Notes under the pieces: model-generated
Told to the model about the DNA's origin: nothing
The model's input: only the letters and a program-made list of their open reading frames with translations
Database searches by the model: none
NCBI GenBank assembly: GCA_023390055.1
Contig: JAEWDP010000087.1
Span: forward strand, 1 to 10,464
Direction of reading: 5' to 3'
DNA length: 10,464 bases
Source: Pseudomonadota bacterium
GTDB taxonomy: Bacteria; Pseudomonadota; Alphaproteobacteria; Rhizobiales; Rhizobiaceae
In this document: piece after piece, positions 1 through 7,038 of the stretch
Numbering within the stretch: position 1 is the stretch's first letter
Layout: each line of letters starts with the position of its first letter
Made by a program: the position numbers and the translations under genes

Positions 1-518
1 GGTGTACCGAACTGGTCCATCGTGGCCATGAGATCGGCTGTCACACATTCTCCCATCGCAGGATCCGAAGCTACGGGCGATCGCTCGGAGATGATCTCGA
101 CGCCAACCGTCACTTTCTGGTTCAGCATGGCATCAATCAACCTGCCCGGAGCTTTGCATTTCCCTACAATTCGGCCTGGCCCTTTGCACGGCGGGAACTC
201 AAGGGTCGCTATCTCACCTGTCGTGGCGCAGGTGAGGCAATCAATCGCGGCAGCGTCGATCCCTGGATGTTGAAATCAGTTGAGATCCGGCAGCCTGAAG
301 AATACGCCCTGACACTTAACGAATGGATTGATGACGTAGCCCACAGTCCTGGCTGGCTGATCTTCTTCACCCACGACATCTCCGATAAACCTACGCCTTA
401 CGGATGCACCCCGGCGACGTTCGAACACTTGGTCGCACATGCCGCTGCGCAACGCTGTCGTATCGTATCTATTGCCGAAGCCACAAAGACTTTGGGTTGG
501 GAGGCATCCAGCTCGTGA
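1..518 (+). CDS. Polysaccharide deacetylase (NodB homology domain), 5'-truncated
   Basis: The reading frame is open from the left window edge (first complete codon at 3) to TGA at 516-518, giving the last 171 residues. Visible family marks: GHEIGCHTFSH near the start, containing the H-x3-H metal-binding pair of carbohydrate esterase family 4; FAFPYN about 35 residues later, at the place of the family's R/F-x-PYG loop; and LIFFTHDI towards the C-terminus, matching the last conserved motif with its catalytic-site His. The N-terminal TFDD motif would lie outside the window. The family hydrolyses N- or O-acetyl groups on polysaccharides. With glycosyltransferases directly downstream, the substrate is probably the polymer, or its lipid-linked precursor, made by this cluster (inference). 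An exact substrate cannot be read from the sequence. The stop overlaps the GTG start of the next gene by 4 nt, which points to translational coupling. Confidence 0.85.
   Translation, partial: CTELVHRGHEIGCHTFSHRRIRSYGRSLGDDLDANRHFLVQHGINQPARSFAFPYNSAWPFARRELKGRYLTCRGAGEAINRGSVDPWMLKSVEIRQPEEYALTLNEWIDDVAHSPGWLIFFTHDISDKPTPYGCTPATFEHLVAHAAAQRCRIVSIAEATKTLGWEASSS
499..504 (+). promoter_or_regulatory. Ribosome-binding site fixing the GTG start at 515
   Basis: GGGAGG lies 10 nt before GTG 515, inside the end of the deacetylase gene. It supports the GTG start, which overlaps the deacetylase stop by 4 nt, over the upstream in-frame ATG at 404. Starting at 404 would add 37 residues that merely read the deacetylase gene out of frame. 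Confidence 0.55.
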
Positions 519-1795
519 ACATTCGTATCAATAATCCGTCTCCACCGCGGCTACTAAACATAAACAACTATTTTTATCGACGAGGTGGCGCAGAGGCCGT
601 CTTTCTCGATCACTCCGCGCTGTTTGAGGATGCCGGATGGGATGTAGTGCCATTTGCAATGCAGCACGAAAACAACCTCCCCTCGCCCTGGGCCAGCCAT
701 TTCGTTTCGAAGATCGAATACGGTGCCGATATCGGCGGCATGACAAAATTGCTGCAAGCATCAAAGGTCATTTACTCATTTGAAGCTCGCGCAAAGCTCA
801 AGGCTCTTGTTGAGGCAGCCCGTCCAACAATTGCTCACGCCCATAATGTTTATCATCATCTATCCCCGGCAATCTTCTCGACCTTGAAAGAGGCGCACGT
901 TCCGATTGTCATGACCGCTCACGACCTAAAGATTGCATGCCCATCCTACAAAATGCTGCGGCAAGGAAAGGTCTGCGAAAAATGTCGCGGAGGGCGCATA
1001 CATAATGTCGTGCTCAACCGGTGTGTGAAGGGGTCACTGTCATTAAGTGCAGTTGTATTCACGGAAACCCTTGTCCATCGCATGATGGGGCTTTATCGCA
1101 ATAATTTGGATCGCATCGTTGCTCCAAGCCGCTTCTATTGCCGCAAGCTCGCTGAATGGGGCTGGCCTGAAGATAAGCTTGCCTATGTTCCAAACTTTGT
1201 AGATTTGGGACACTTCCACACGAATTGGGAGGAAGGCGACTATTTCGTCTTTGCCGGAAGGCTTGCACCGGAAAAAGGCCTGGCTACGCTGATAAAGGCT
1301 GCGGCCCAAGCCAAGCAGAAGCTGGTTATTGCCGGCACAGGCCCGGAAGAAAATTCCCTGCGGCAACTGGCATCCCAAACCGGGAGTGACGTAACTTTTT
1401 CGGGCTTCGTCTCAGGCAATGCGCTGCATCAACTGATTGGTCAGTCAAAAGCACTTGTCCTTCCTTCCGAATGGTATGAAAACGCTCCCATCAGCATATT
1501 GGAAGCTTACGCCTTGGGCCGGCCTGTAATCGGCACATCGATCGGCGGAATTCCGGAAATGATCAAGGATGGGCAGACTGGCTTCACAGCAACAGCAGCA
1601 TCAGTCGATAATCTGGCACAGGCCTTGTCTCGAATGACCGACCTCTCCGCTGCAAAAAGGAGGCAGATGGGGACAGCAGGGCGGACCTGGGTCTCTTCGG
1701 ATTTTTCCCGAGAAGCCTATCGAGATAGAATGTTGGAAATTTACCGTCAGCTCTCACCTGGACTCGGCAGAGCGAATTCAATGCTTTCCGTTTAG
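515..1795 (+). CDS. Glycosyltransferase family 4 (GT-B fold)
   Basis: A 426-residue protein with both halves of a GT-B retaining glycosyltransferase. The N-terminal acceptor half has the glycine-rich YRRGGAE loop (residues 21-27) and the HAHN strand end (108-111). The C-terminal nucleotide-sugar half has FAGRLAPEKG (246-255; R249 and K254 would contact the donor phosphates) and the E-x7-E signature in ENAPISILE (E322, E330). Four cysteines (C142, C154, C157, C170) in a CP...C-x2-C...C arrangement lie in the N-terminal half and resemble a structural zinc site seen in a subset of GT4 enzymes. No signal peptide or membrane segment is evident, so it probably acts at the cytoplasmic membrane face, adding a sugar from a nucleotide donor to a lipid-linked glycan. 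Start chosen: GTG 515 (GTGA overlap with the deacetylase, GGGAGG upstream). Donor and acceptor sugars cannot be told. Confidence 0.9.
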   Translation: MNIRINNPSPPRLLNINNYFYRRGGAEAVFLDHSALFEDAGWDVVPFAMQHENNLPSPWASHFVSKIEYGADIGGMTKLLQASKVIYSFEARAKLKALVEAARPTIAHAHNVYHHLSPAIFSTLKEAHVPIVMTAHDLKIACPSYKMLRQGKVCEKCRGGRIHNVVLNRCVKGSLSLSAVVFTETLVHRMMGLYRNNLDRIVAPSRFYCRKLAEWGWPEDKLAYVPNFVDLGHFHTNWEEGDYFVFAGRLAPEKGLATLIKAAAQAKQKLVIAGTGPEENSLRQLASQTGSDVTFSGFVSGNALHQLIGQSKALVLPSEWYENAPISILEAYALGRPVIGTSIGGIPEMIKDGQTGFTATAASVDNLAQALSRMTDLSAAKRRQMGTAGRTWVSSDFSREAYRDRMLEIYRQLSPGLGRANSMLSV

Positions 1796-1927
1796 AACCG
1801 AGAAACTGACAACTGGACGATCCGTACGCACCGCATTTTAACTTGCTACAATTCTAACTATAAAATTACCCGTGTAGGAATGTTGTGCCGGTAAAACGAC
1901 CCAAGAGATGATGTCTGGGTCTGTTTC
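1796..1927 (+). promoter_or_regulatory. AT-rich intergenic spacer, possible promoter of the downstream genes
   Basis: This 132-bp gap is the only non-overlapping junction in the polysaccharide block. It holds an AT-rich stretch (about 1836-1870) with a TATAAA at 1859-1864. No -35 element of good sequence sits at 16-18 bp from it: the nearest TTGCTA (1843-1848) is only 10 bp away. There is no hairpin followed by T residues, so no clear terminator for the upstream pair. A promoter for the second glycosyltransferase is plausible but not demonstrated. Confidence 0.25.
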
Positions 1928-3289
1928 ATGAACAACAAAAATCTGGTGGTCGAAGCGGAGCCTCTGCCGCTGGTTCCTGACAGTGCCGGTATGCCATCTG
2001 CACCCAATTGCGCCGAAAGAGACATTTGCGACTACTCTGGTGCGGAACAAGCCGGGGCAGCGGGAACCCACTCTCGTGCCCACCTCGTCATAGATCACCC
2101 GCCGCGCCTTGCACCCGATAGCCTTCCGATCGAATTCGGCCACGGCCGGTCAGTCTCGCAGCCCCGAATCATGATGCTAGGTCTGCGAGGTGTCCCAAAC
2201 GTCCAAGGTGGCGTCGAAATGCATGTGGAGATGTTGGGACAGGAACTCGCCCATGCAGGATGGAACGTCGAGATCATTGGTCGCCGACCATATTTGACAA
2301 AGAGCAAACCATACCACTGGCGGAAAATGAAAATTATACCCCTTTGGGCGCCGCGGATGATGATGTTCGAAGCTGTCACCCACACATTTATCGGAGTTCT
2401 GTACGCCGCCATCCGCCGACCCGACATCCTGCATCTACACGCTGTCGGTCCAGGCCTGATGTCTCCTCTGGCACGTATGCTTGGCCTCAAGGTTGTTACC
2501 ACCCATCATGGTTATGACTACAACCGCGAGAAGTGGGGCCCATTGGCAAAATGGATACTGCGCTACGGTGAAAAGCTTGCTGTACGGACCTCCAATGCAG
2601 TAATCGCCGTCTCCAAGGACGTGGCGGAGACAATGAAACGTCGCCACAATCGCAACCTGATCCATATTCCAAATGGAGTTGCCATTCGTCCCGGACTAGC
2701 CTCCCCTGAAGTCCTCGCCGAATTCGATCTAGAACGTCACCAGTACATCGTTATGGTAGCGCGTATCGTTCCGGAGAAACGACAAAGCGATCTGATTGCT
2801 GCCTTTGCGAGACTTGCAAAGCATGACTGGAAACTGGTGATTATTGGTGATGCCGATCATCACAGCGGTTATCTCAACGAGGTAGAAACTCTGGCAAAAA
2901 GAACTCCAGGCGTTGTCATGACCGGTTTCCAGAGTGGAGATCGACTGGCATCATTATTTTCCCAGGCACGTCTTTTCGTACTTCCTTCACTTCATGAGGG
3001 CATGCCTATTTCGCTTCTTGAGGCTCTGAGTTACGGCATACCCGTGCTGGCAAGCGACATTCCCGCCAATCATGAAGTAAGCCTTCCTCCCGACGACTAT
3101 TTTCCGGCGGGAGATGTGGAAGCTCTCGTGAAGGCTTTGGAACAGAAACTTTCAAAACCCCTGAGCGAATGGGAGGCGCAGGCAAGAATTCTTAAAGCAA
3201 CTCAATATGCCTGGAGCTCAGTTGCCGGTGCCACCATCGATGTCTATCGGACCTTACTCACGCCTGACAGAGGCAAGAAACTGCCGTGA
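1928..3289 (+). CDS. Glycosyltransferase family 4, rhamnosyl/mannosyltransferase-like, with long N-terminal extension
   Basis: 453 residues. The GT-B core begins only at about residue 79: IMMLGLRGVPN then GGVE (94-97) form the acceptor-side loop typical of the family that includes bacterial rhamnosyltransferases. HLHAVGPG (169-176) and THHGYDY (192-198) follow. The donor half has VARIVPEK (277-284; R279, K284) and the E-x7-E signature EGMPISLLE (357-365). Residues 1-78 are Pro/Ala/Ser-rich with no hydrophobic segment and look disordered. ATG 1928 has only a weak ribosome-binding site, and an internal ATG at 1991 is possible, so the exact N-terminus is uncertain. The enzyme is expected in the cytoplasm, extending a lipid-linked saccharide. 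Its stop overlaps the next gene's GTG by 4 nt. Sugar specificity is not determinable. Confidence 0.88.
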   Translation: MNNKNLVVEAEPLPLVPDSAGMPSAPNCAERDICDYSGAEQAGAAGTHSRAHLVIDHPPRLAPDSLPIEFGHGRSVSQPRIMMLGLRGVPNVQGGVEMHVEMLGQELAHAGWNVEIIGRRPYLTKSKPYHWRKMKIIPLWAPRMMMFEAVTHTFIGVLYAAIRRPDILHLHAVGPGLMSPLARMLGLKVVTTHHGYDYNREKWGPLAKWILRYGEKLAVRTSNAVIAVSKDVAETMKRRHNRNLIHIPNGVAIRPGLASPEVLAEFDLERHQYIVMVARIVPEKRQSDLIAAFARLAKHDWKLVIIGDADHHSGYLNEVETLAKRTPGVVMTGFQSGDRLASLFSQARLFVLPSLHEGMPISLLEALSYGIPVLASDIPANHEVSLPPDDYFPAGDVEALVKALEQKLSKPLSEWEAQARILKATQYAWSSVAGATIDVYRTLLTPDRGKKLP

Positions 3290-4371
3290 CCGTTTCCATA
3301 ATTGTTAAGACGTTGAACGAAGAGCACCATATTGGTCGCACTGTTGAGACAGCACTCGCTGCATTATCTTCGCTTGGCGGAGAAGTTATTATTGCCGATT
3401 GCGGCTCTTCGGATGATACCGTCACGATTGCTGCCCGATATCCGGTTCGGATTGTGCAGATTGTGGCACCAGCCCTGCCAAGTTGCGGTATTGGTCCGCA
3501 ACTTGGTTACCAGTATGCCCGCTACGATCTTGTTTGCCTGATCGATGGCGACATGGAGCTTGATGAAGGGTTTCTCACAGAAGCCTGCACCTTCCTCGAG
3601 CGCCATCCACAGACCGCCGGTGTGACCGGTCATGTCGAAGAACAAATGCTGGATAGCCTGGAATATGCCCGCCGCAATGCACGTCAGGGGCCGGAATCAA
3701 GGATCGGAACCATTGATCGTATGAACGGTGGAGGTCTCTATCGGCGACAGGCAATCGAAAGCGTCGGTTACTTCACTGATCGAAATCTACACTGTCATGA
3801 GGAATTCGATCTCGGTATTCGGTTATTGCATGTTGGTTGGAAACTCTACCGCCTCGACCGGAAGTTCGTTTCTCACCACGGGCATTCGATCAACGCCTAC
3901 AGGCTCCTGGTCCGACGTTGGAAGAGCAAGTACCTCTTTGGGGTCGGGGAGTTTCTACGCGCCGCAACCGGTCAGCCATATTTCGCAACAGCAGTTGGCG
4001 CACTGCCAGAGTTGAAATTATGGATCATGGTTGCAGGATGGATCCTGATGTCCTTGGTCCTTTTGCTGATCCATCCCGACAAACTGATAGCGTTGCTCAT
4101 CGTTTTGTGCATCACGGGCATCGTGATCGCCACGATGTCGGTGCGTAAGAAGAGCGTATCAATGGGCCTTTATACTGTAGTGGCCTGGCTCTTTCATACT
4201 GCGGCGCTGCCTATCGGGTATCTTAAAAGACGCCGTGATCCGCGGGATTGGGTCGAAAGCCAGGAGATGGAAGGACAGAATGCGAACTCAGGTTCAAACG
4301 GCATATCTGGCAGCAATCCTCTTGTTGCCGATACCAGTCGAAGCATCGGATCAATGGCTCCCAGTTCGTGA
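3286..4371 (+). CDS. Membrane-anchored glycosyltransferase family 2
   Basis: 361 residues. Residues 3-10 (VSIIVKTL) with NEE start a GT-A fold. IADCGSSDDT (36-45; D38) is the nucleotide-binding region, LIDGDM (85-90) carries the D-x-D metal site (D87, D89), and HEEFDLGIRL (171-180) supplies the acidic catalytic-base region, followed by a basic RRW (210-212). Three hydrophobic segments (about 245-263, 267-285, 293-313) anchor it in the inner membrane, with the catalytic domain facing the cytoplasm. The family transfers sugars with inversion from nucleotide donors. Start GTG 3286 overlaps the upstream stop (GTGA). The final 30 residues are a Ser/Gly/Asn-rich tail encoded where the next gene begins in another frame, and are probably not functional sequence. 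No secretion-pore features of processive synthases are seen, so a single-sugar transferase is favoured. Confidence 0.88.
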   Translation: MTVSIIVKTLNEEHHIGRTVETALAALSSLGGEVIIADCGSSDDTVTIAARYPVRIVQIVAPALPSCGIGPQLGYQYARYDLVCLIDGDMELDEGFLTEACTFLERHPQTAGVTGHVEEQMLDSLEYARRNARQGPESRIGTIDRMNGGGLYRRQAIESVGYFTDRNLHCHEEFDLGIRLLHVGWKLYRLDRKFVSHHGHSINAYRLLVRRWKSKYLFGVGEFLRAATGQPYFATAVGALPELKLWIMVAGWILMSLVLLLIHPDKLIALLIVLCITGIVIATMSVRKKSVSMGLYTVVAWLFHTAALPIGYLKRRRDPRDWVESQEMEGQNANSGSNGISGSNPLVADTSRSIGSMAPSS

Positions 4372-6454
4372 GACGAAGCTTGTAGTAGAGGCCGGAAGCC
4401 CACTCGACTTTTCCAGTATCCTCGTCAACAAACCCATCAGCGGTCCGGACGATCAGCTGATTGCCGACACCGGCGGCCATATCGTGACAAGAGCCCAGCC
4501 AAAACAAGCTAGACGATTCCACTGCGCTTCCCTAGGATGGAGCCCGGCTTCCGGAGGGTTCCCGGATCATGCAACGGCCGATCTATATGCACGGCAGCTG
4601 GCGATGCGGGGCTATAACATCGCACGGTTCCATTTTCTTGATGCAAGTCTGATGGAAGGGCGAAATCAGGACTTCGCTTTCAATCCGGAAATACTCGATC
4701 GTGTCCATTATCTAATGGCAGCCCTCAAGAAGGAGGGAATATACTGGATGATTGACGGTTTGAGTTCGTGGCAGGGTGCGAGCGGCAATGCTGAAAATCG
4801 CTGGGACCCATTACCTGGCCTCAAACTCGAACTGAACTACACCAATGATGCCTTCCAACACTGGCGCCAGCTTGTGACCAGGCTTTTGGCAGACATCAAT
4901 CCCTATACTGGTAAAGCTCCTATCCATGACGAAGCGATGGCGCTGGTTATCCTCGCAAATGAGAATGGGATGGAGTTCGAAACCATTGTCCACGAACAGT
5001 CGGACAAATCGCATTATCCAGAGACCATGGCGCAACCGTTCAACGATTGGCTCGCGGCACGCTACAAGCATAAATCTGATCTAGAACGGTCATGGGGAGA
5101 TCTTGAGCCTGGCGAAGATCTCTATGCCGGCACGGTTCATTTACCGCAGAATCGATATCAGGACAGTCCGCGCATGCATGACCTCCAGGCATTTTTCGTC
5201 GAGACCGAGCAGACGTCATATGCAAAAATGGCAAAAGCTTTGCGCGACCTTGGCTACAGGGGATTGATCAGCACGTACAACAACCATGCCACGGTTCAGA
5301 CGGCGCTTAGCCGTATGAAGCTTGAGGCCGTCACCATGAATACTTACCATGACTGGGTAGGCGGCTACCAGTCCGGGGCATCAATCAGGAACGACAGCTC
5401 CGTCGTTAACACTGCGGCATATATGCGTTATGCGGCAGCAGCGCGTTGGCTGGACCGACCATTCGCCATCAGTGAATATGATCATCTGTTCTGGAACCAG
5501 TTCCGATACGAGGCGGGATTGTTGATGCCTGCATACGCCTCGCTGCAGGACTGGTCCATCCTTTGCCGCCATGCTCATGGCCCGATCATCCTGGAATATG
5601 GCGAGCCTTCCGCCCATAAGCGCTCCATGCTTCCCTATGCAATTGCTCTGGATCCCGTGGCTCGGGCCGGCGAAACGCTTGCAGCTCTCCTGTTTCGCCG
5701 CACCGACGTAGATCCAGCCATCAATACCATCCCATTTCTCATGAGAGGACTGGAAGACCTTAGCGACGACATGCAGGCCGTGGAACCTCCGGAACTGACC
5801 AGCTTGGCACTCGTCTCCCGGATAGGCTTGCAGGTATCGGATGGATTGCGGTTGCCACATGCTGTCAACCAACCAAGAAACCCATCCGATCGCGATACGC
5901 TGCTTGAGGGGTTCAAAGACAGTGGACAACTGGCTCGCACAAATCGCACGGACCCGTCACAGGGGATATTCGAAAGCGACACAGGGCAGCTTCTGCTTGA
6001 GGCACGACAGTCCCGGCTTCGCGTCATATCTCCAAGAACCGAAGCGGTAGCATATTCCGGTACAAATGGACCAATAACGTTGAATACAGTAGCGGTCAGC
6101 CAGACGACTGGTAGTGGCCTTCTCGCGATCTCAGCAATAGACAATGCGCCGTCTCTTGCTGAAAGCCATCGCATTCTGATTATCTTTGCCACGGATGCAC
6201 GTAATACCGACATGCGTTTCAAAAGCGGCGATGAACGGAGTATCGACAATTACGGCAGATTGCCAGTGCTTCTCCGCAAGGCGAGTGCCAGCCTGTCCTT
6301 GCCGACACGAAGCGGACGATGGCGCTTGTCACCGGTTGGCCTGAATGGTGCCGTCAAGCCTCCTGTTCAAATTGGCAACGGCCCCGTACATTTTCAGCTT
6401 TCTAACGACCTGCCCACCGGGCCAACCACTTTCTTTCTGCTCGAAATTGACTGA
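4280..6454 (+). CDS. Secreted glycoside hydrolase-like protein (clan GH-A type TIM barrel)
   Basis: 724 residues from ATG 4280, preceded by AAGGA 4 nt upstream. A signal peptide is clear: MRTQ, a hydrophobic core (about 8-18), and a V-E-A cleavage motif at 20-22. The next 400 residues look like a (beta/alpha)8 hydrolase: NIARFHF (113-119), YWMIDG (155-160), LANENG (225-230) whose N-E pair would place the acid/base at E228, and FAISEY (395-400) with candidate nucleophile E399. Spacing of 171 residues between the glutamates is within what retaining clan GH-A enzymes show. The C-terminal 250 residues look beta-rich and may be accessory domains. It is probably periplasmic or exported and cleaves a polysaccharide. 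Location at the end of a glycosyltransferase series suggests the cluster's own product, in the manner of PslG in Pseudomonas Psl synthesis (analogy only). The family number is not certain. An earlier in-frame ATG at 4235 would precede the signal peptide by 15 charged residues and is less likely. Confidence 0.75.
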   Translation: MRTQVQTAYLAAILLLPIPVEASDQWLPVRETKLVVEAGSPLDFSSILVNKPISGPDDQLIADTGGHIVTRAQPKQARRFHCASLGWSPASGGFPDHATADLYARQLAMRGYNIARFHFLDASLMEGRNQDFAFNPEILDRVHYLMAALKKEGIYWMIDGLSSWQGASGNAENRWDPLPGLKLELNYTNDAFQHWRQLVTRLLADINPYTGKAPIHDEAMALVILANENGMEFETIVHEQSDKSHYPETMAQPFNDWLAARYKHKSDLERSWGDLEPGEDLYAGTVHLPQNRYQDSPRMHDLQAFFVETEQTSYAKMAKALRDLGYRGLISTYNNHATVQTALSRMKLEAVTMNTYHDWVGGYQSGASIRNDSSVVNTAAYMRYAAAARWLDRPFAISEYDHLFWNQFRYEAGLLMPAYASLQDWSILCRHAHGPIILEYGEPSAHKRSMLPYAIALDPVARAGETLAALLFRRTDVDPAINTIPFLMRGLEDLSDDMQAVEPPELTSLALVSRIGLQVSDGLRLPHAVNQPRNPSDRDTLLEGFKDSGQLARTNRTDPSQGIFESDTGQLLLEARQSRLRVISPRTEAVAYSGTNGPITLNTVAVSQTTGSGLLAISAIDNAPSLAESHRILIIFATDARNTDMRFKSGDERSIDNYGRLPVLLRKASASLSLPTRSGRWRLSPVGLNGAVKPPVQIGNGPVHFQLSNDLPTGPTTFFLLEID

Positions 6455-6688
6455 GCCCCTCAATTCAGGTTGTACGAACATGCCGAAGGCACGAATGAGA
6501 GCCTCATTGCTCATGGGACCGGCTTGCCGTGCAAAGCAGGCGGACGAGATCATAAACGCGTGAAGGCGACGTTGACGGCTCCCGTCGGACGACTTTAGCC
6601 TTCCATTCCTCTTGCAAGTGGCTCTGGAAGGAGTAGGCTCACCTCTCCATTCTGGAAAGACCTTCATTCATCTACGGAGGCCAACCAC
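6455..6688 (+). other. Intergenic region with short inverted repeats
   Basis: 234 bp between the hydrolase gene and the small-protein gene. It contains AATGAG-AGC-CTCATT (6494-6508), GACGG-CTC-CCGTC (about 6574-6586) and a CCTTCCA / TGGAAGG pair (6599-6605 and 6625-6631). None is followed by a T run, so no intrinsic terminator can be called. TTGACG at 6572-6577 could be a -35, but no good -10 follows at 16-18 bp. No convincing gene is present on either strand. Confidence 0.4.
6676..6680 (+). promoter_or_regulatory. Ribosome-binding site of the 65-residue protein gene
   Basis: GGAGG sits 8 nt before ATG 6689, the usual spacing, and is the main reason for accepting this short gene as real. Confidence 0.65.
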
Positions 6689-6886
6689 ATGCACGACAAC
6701 TTTCATTCAAACACGTTCGAGCCTCAAGACCTCGCCTTCCTCAAGAGGTTCTTTACAACAGTCTGTGCCGAAAGAGGCCTGAGTGGCGAGAGTGAAGTGG
6801 CAAATGACCTGGCTGCTCGCATTTTTCAACTTTACCAGCAGGGGGTTCGCGAAGAAAAGGATCTCCATTTTTATCTGCGCAACTGA
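6689..6886 (+). CDS. Small conserved-type hypothetical protein (65 aa)
   Basis: 65 residues with a strong GGAGG ribosome-binding site. The sequence is soluble and predicted helical, without a signal peptide or membrane segment. It follows the pattern F-x-P-x-DL...L...F...C-x-ERG...A-x-DLA-x-xI-x-xLYQQGVR-x-E-x-DL. I recall short proteins of this pattern being common in rhizobial genomes with no assigned function, so its identity as a conserved alphaproteobacterial orphan is likely but its role is unknown. The acidic/basic heptad-like C-terminal half could form a helical hairpin. It is isolated from the polysaccharide genes by 234 bp and so probably has its own promoter, which I could not identify. 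Confidence 0.7.
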   Translation: MHDNFHSNTFEPQDLAFLKRFFTTVCAERGLSGESEVANDLAARIFQLYQQGVREEKDLHFYLRN

Positions 6887-6908
6887 GTGACTTGAAGCCG
6901 GGTAGTAG

Positions 6909-6977
6909 CTACAGATTTCTCGTACGTGAAAAGAACTGCGACATATCCCGGAGTTCTGTCGCAGACCGGTCGGCCAT
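6909..6977 (-). CDS. Possible 22-residue peptide gene
   Basis: On the minus strand AGGAGG (6988-6983) is followed after 5 nt by ATG (6977-6975) and an open frame of 22 codons ending in TAG (6911-6909). The peptide starts MADRSATELRDMS and ends FFSRTRNL: charged, with no membrane segment. The ribosome-binding site is as good as any in the window, and that is the main support. An inverted repeat (6936-6964) lies inside the frame and, read on this strand, is followed by TTCTTTT, so the coding part may be the end of a short transcript. It could also be a leader peptide, a small regulatory RNA with a chance frame, or chance altogether. No homologue is recognised. Confidence 0.3.
   Translation of the reverse strand: MADRSATELRDMSQFFSRTRNL
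6936..6964 (-). repeat. Inverted repeat, possible minus-strand terminator
   Basis: Perfect 8-bp arms CTGCGACA / TGTCGCAG separated by 13 nt. On the minus strand the second arm is followed directly by TTCTTTTC, the layout of a rho-independent terminator, although the loop is long and the stem only moderately GC-rich. On the plus strand no T run follows. It lies within the possible 22-codon gene. Confidence 0.35.
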
Positions 6978-6982
6978 GACAA

Positions 6983-6988
6983 CCTCCT
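6983..6988 (-). promoter_or_regulatory. Consensus Shine-Dalgarno on the minus strand
   Basis: AGGAGG on the minus strand, 5 nt from an ATG at 6977. It is a full anti-16S match at optimal spacing in a region without other genes, so it is unlikely to be a codon-driven coincidence, though a single hexamer is not proof. Confidence 0.35.
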
Positions 6989-7010
6989 CGTCCAAAATAC
7001 GTTAAGACAT

Positions 7011-7038
7011 TGACTTGGCTTCTGTTTCATCCAAGTCA
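7011..7038. repeat. Perfect inverted repeat TGACTTGG-N12-CCAAGTCA
   Basis: Two 8-bp arms (7011-7018, 7031-7038) separated by 12 nt, 34 bp or more upstream of the minus-strand ATG at 6977. Arm length and about two-turn centre spacing fit a dimeric regulator's operator. A leader hairpin is the alternative. No T run on either side argues against a terminator. Confidence 0.35.

Noticed and set aside
22..273. 83-residue open frame on + at the window start
   Set aside because: It is out of frame with the deacetylase, whose conserved His and Pro-Tyr motifs lie in the frame starting at base 3.
404..514. ATG at 404 as the start of the first GT4 gene
   Set aside because: The 37 extra residues read the deacetylase gene out of frame; GTG 515 has a GGGAGG site and the common GTGA overlap.
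4235..4279. ATG 4235 as the start of the secreted hydrolase
   Set aside because: It would put 15 charged residues before a clear signal peptide; ATG 4280 has AAGGA and a normal n-region.
6494..6631. Terminator after the hydrolase gene
   Set aside because: Several short inverted repeats exist but none is followed by a T run on the plus strand.
6329..6667. 112-residue frame on the minus strand
   Set aside because: It overlaps the hydrolase 3' end, has no recognisable features and no good ribosome-binding site; treated as chance.
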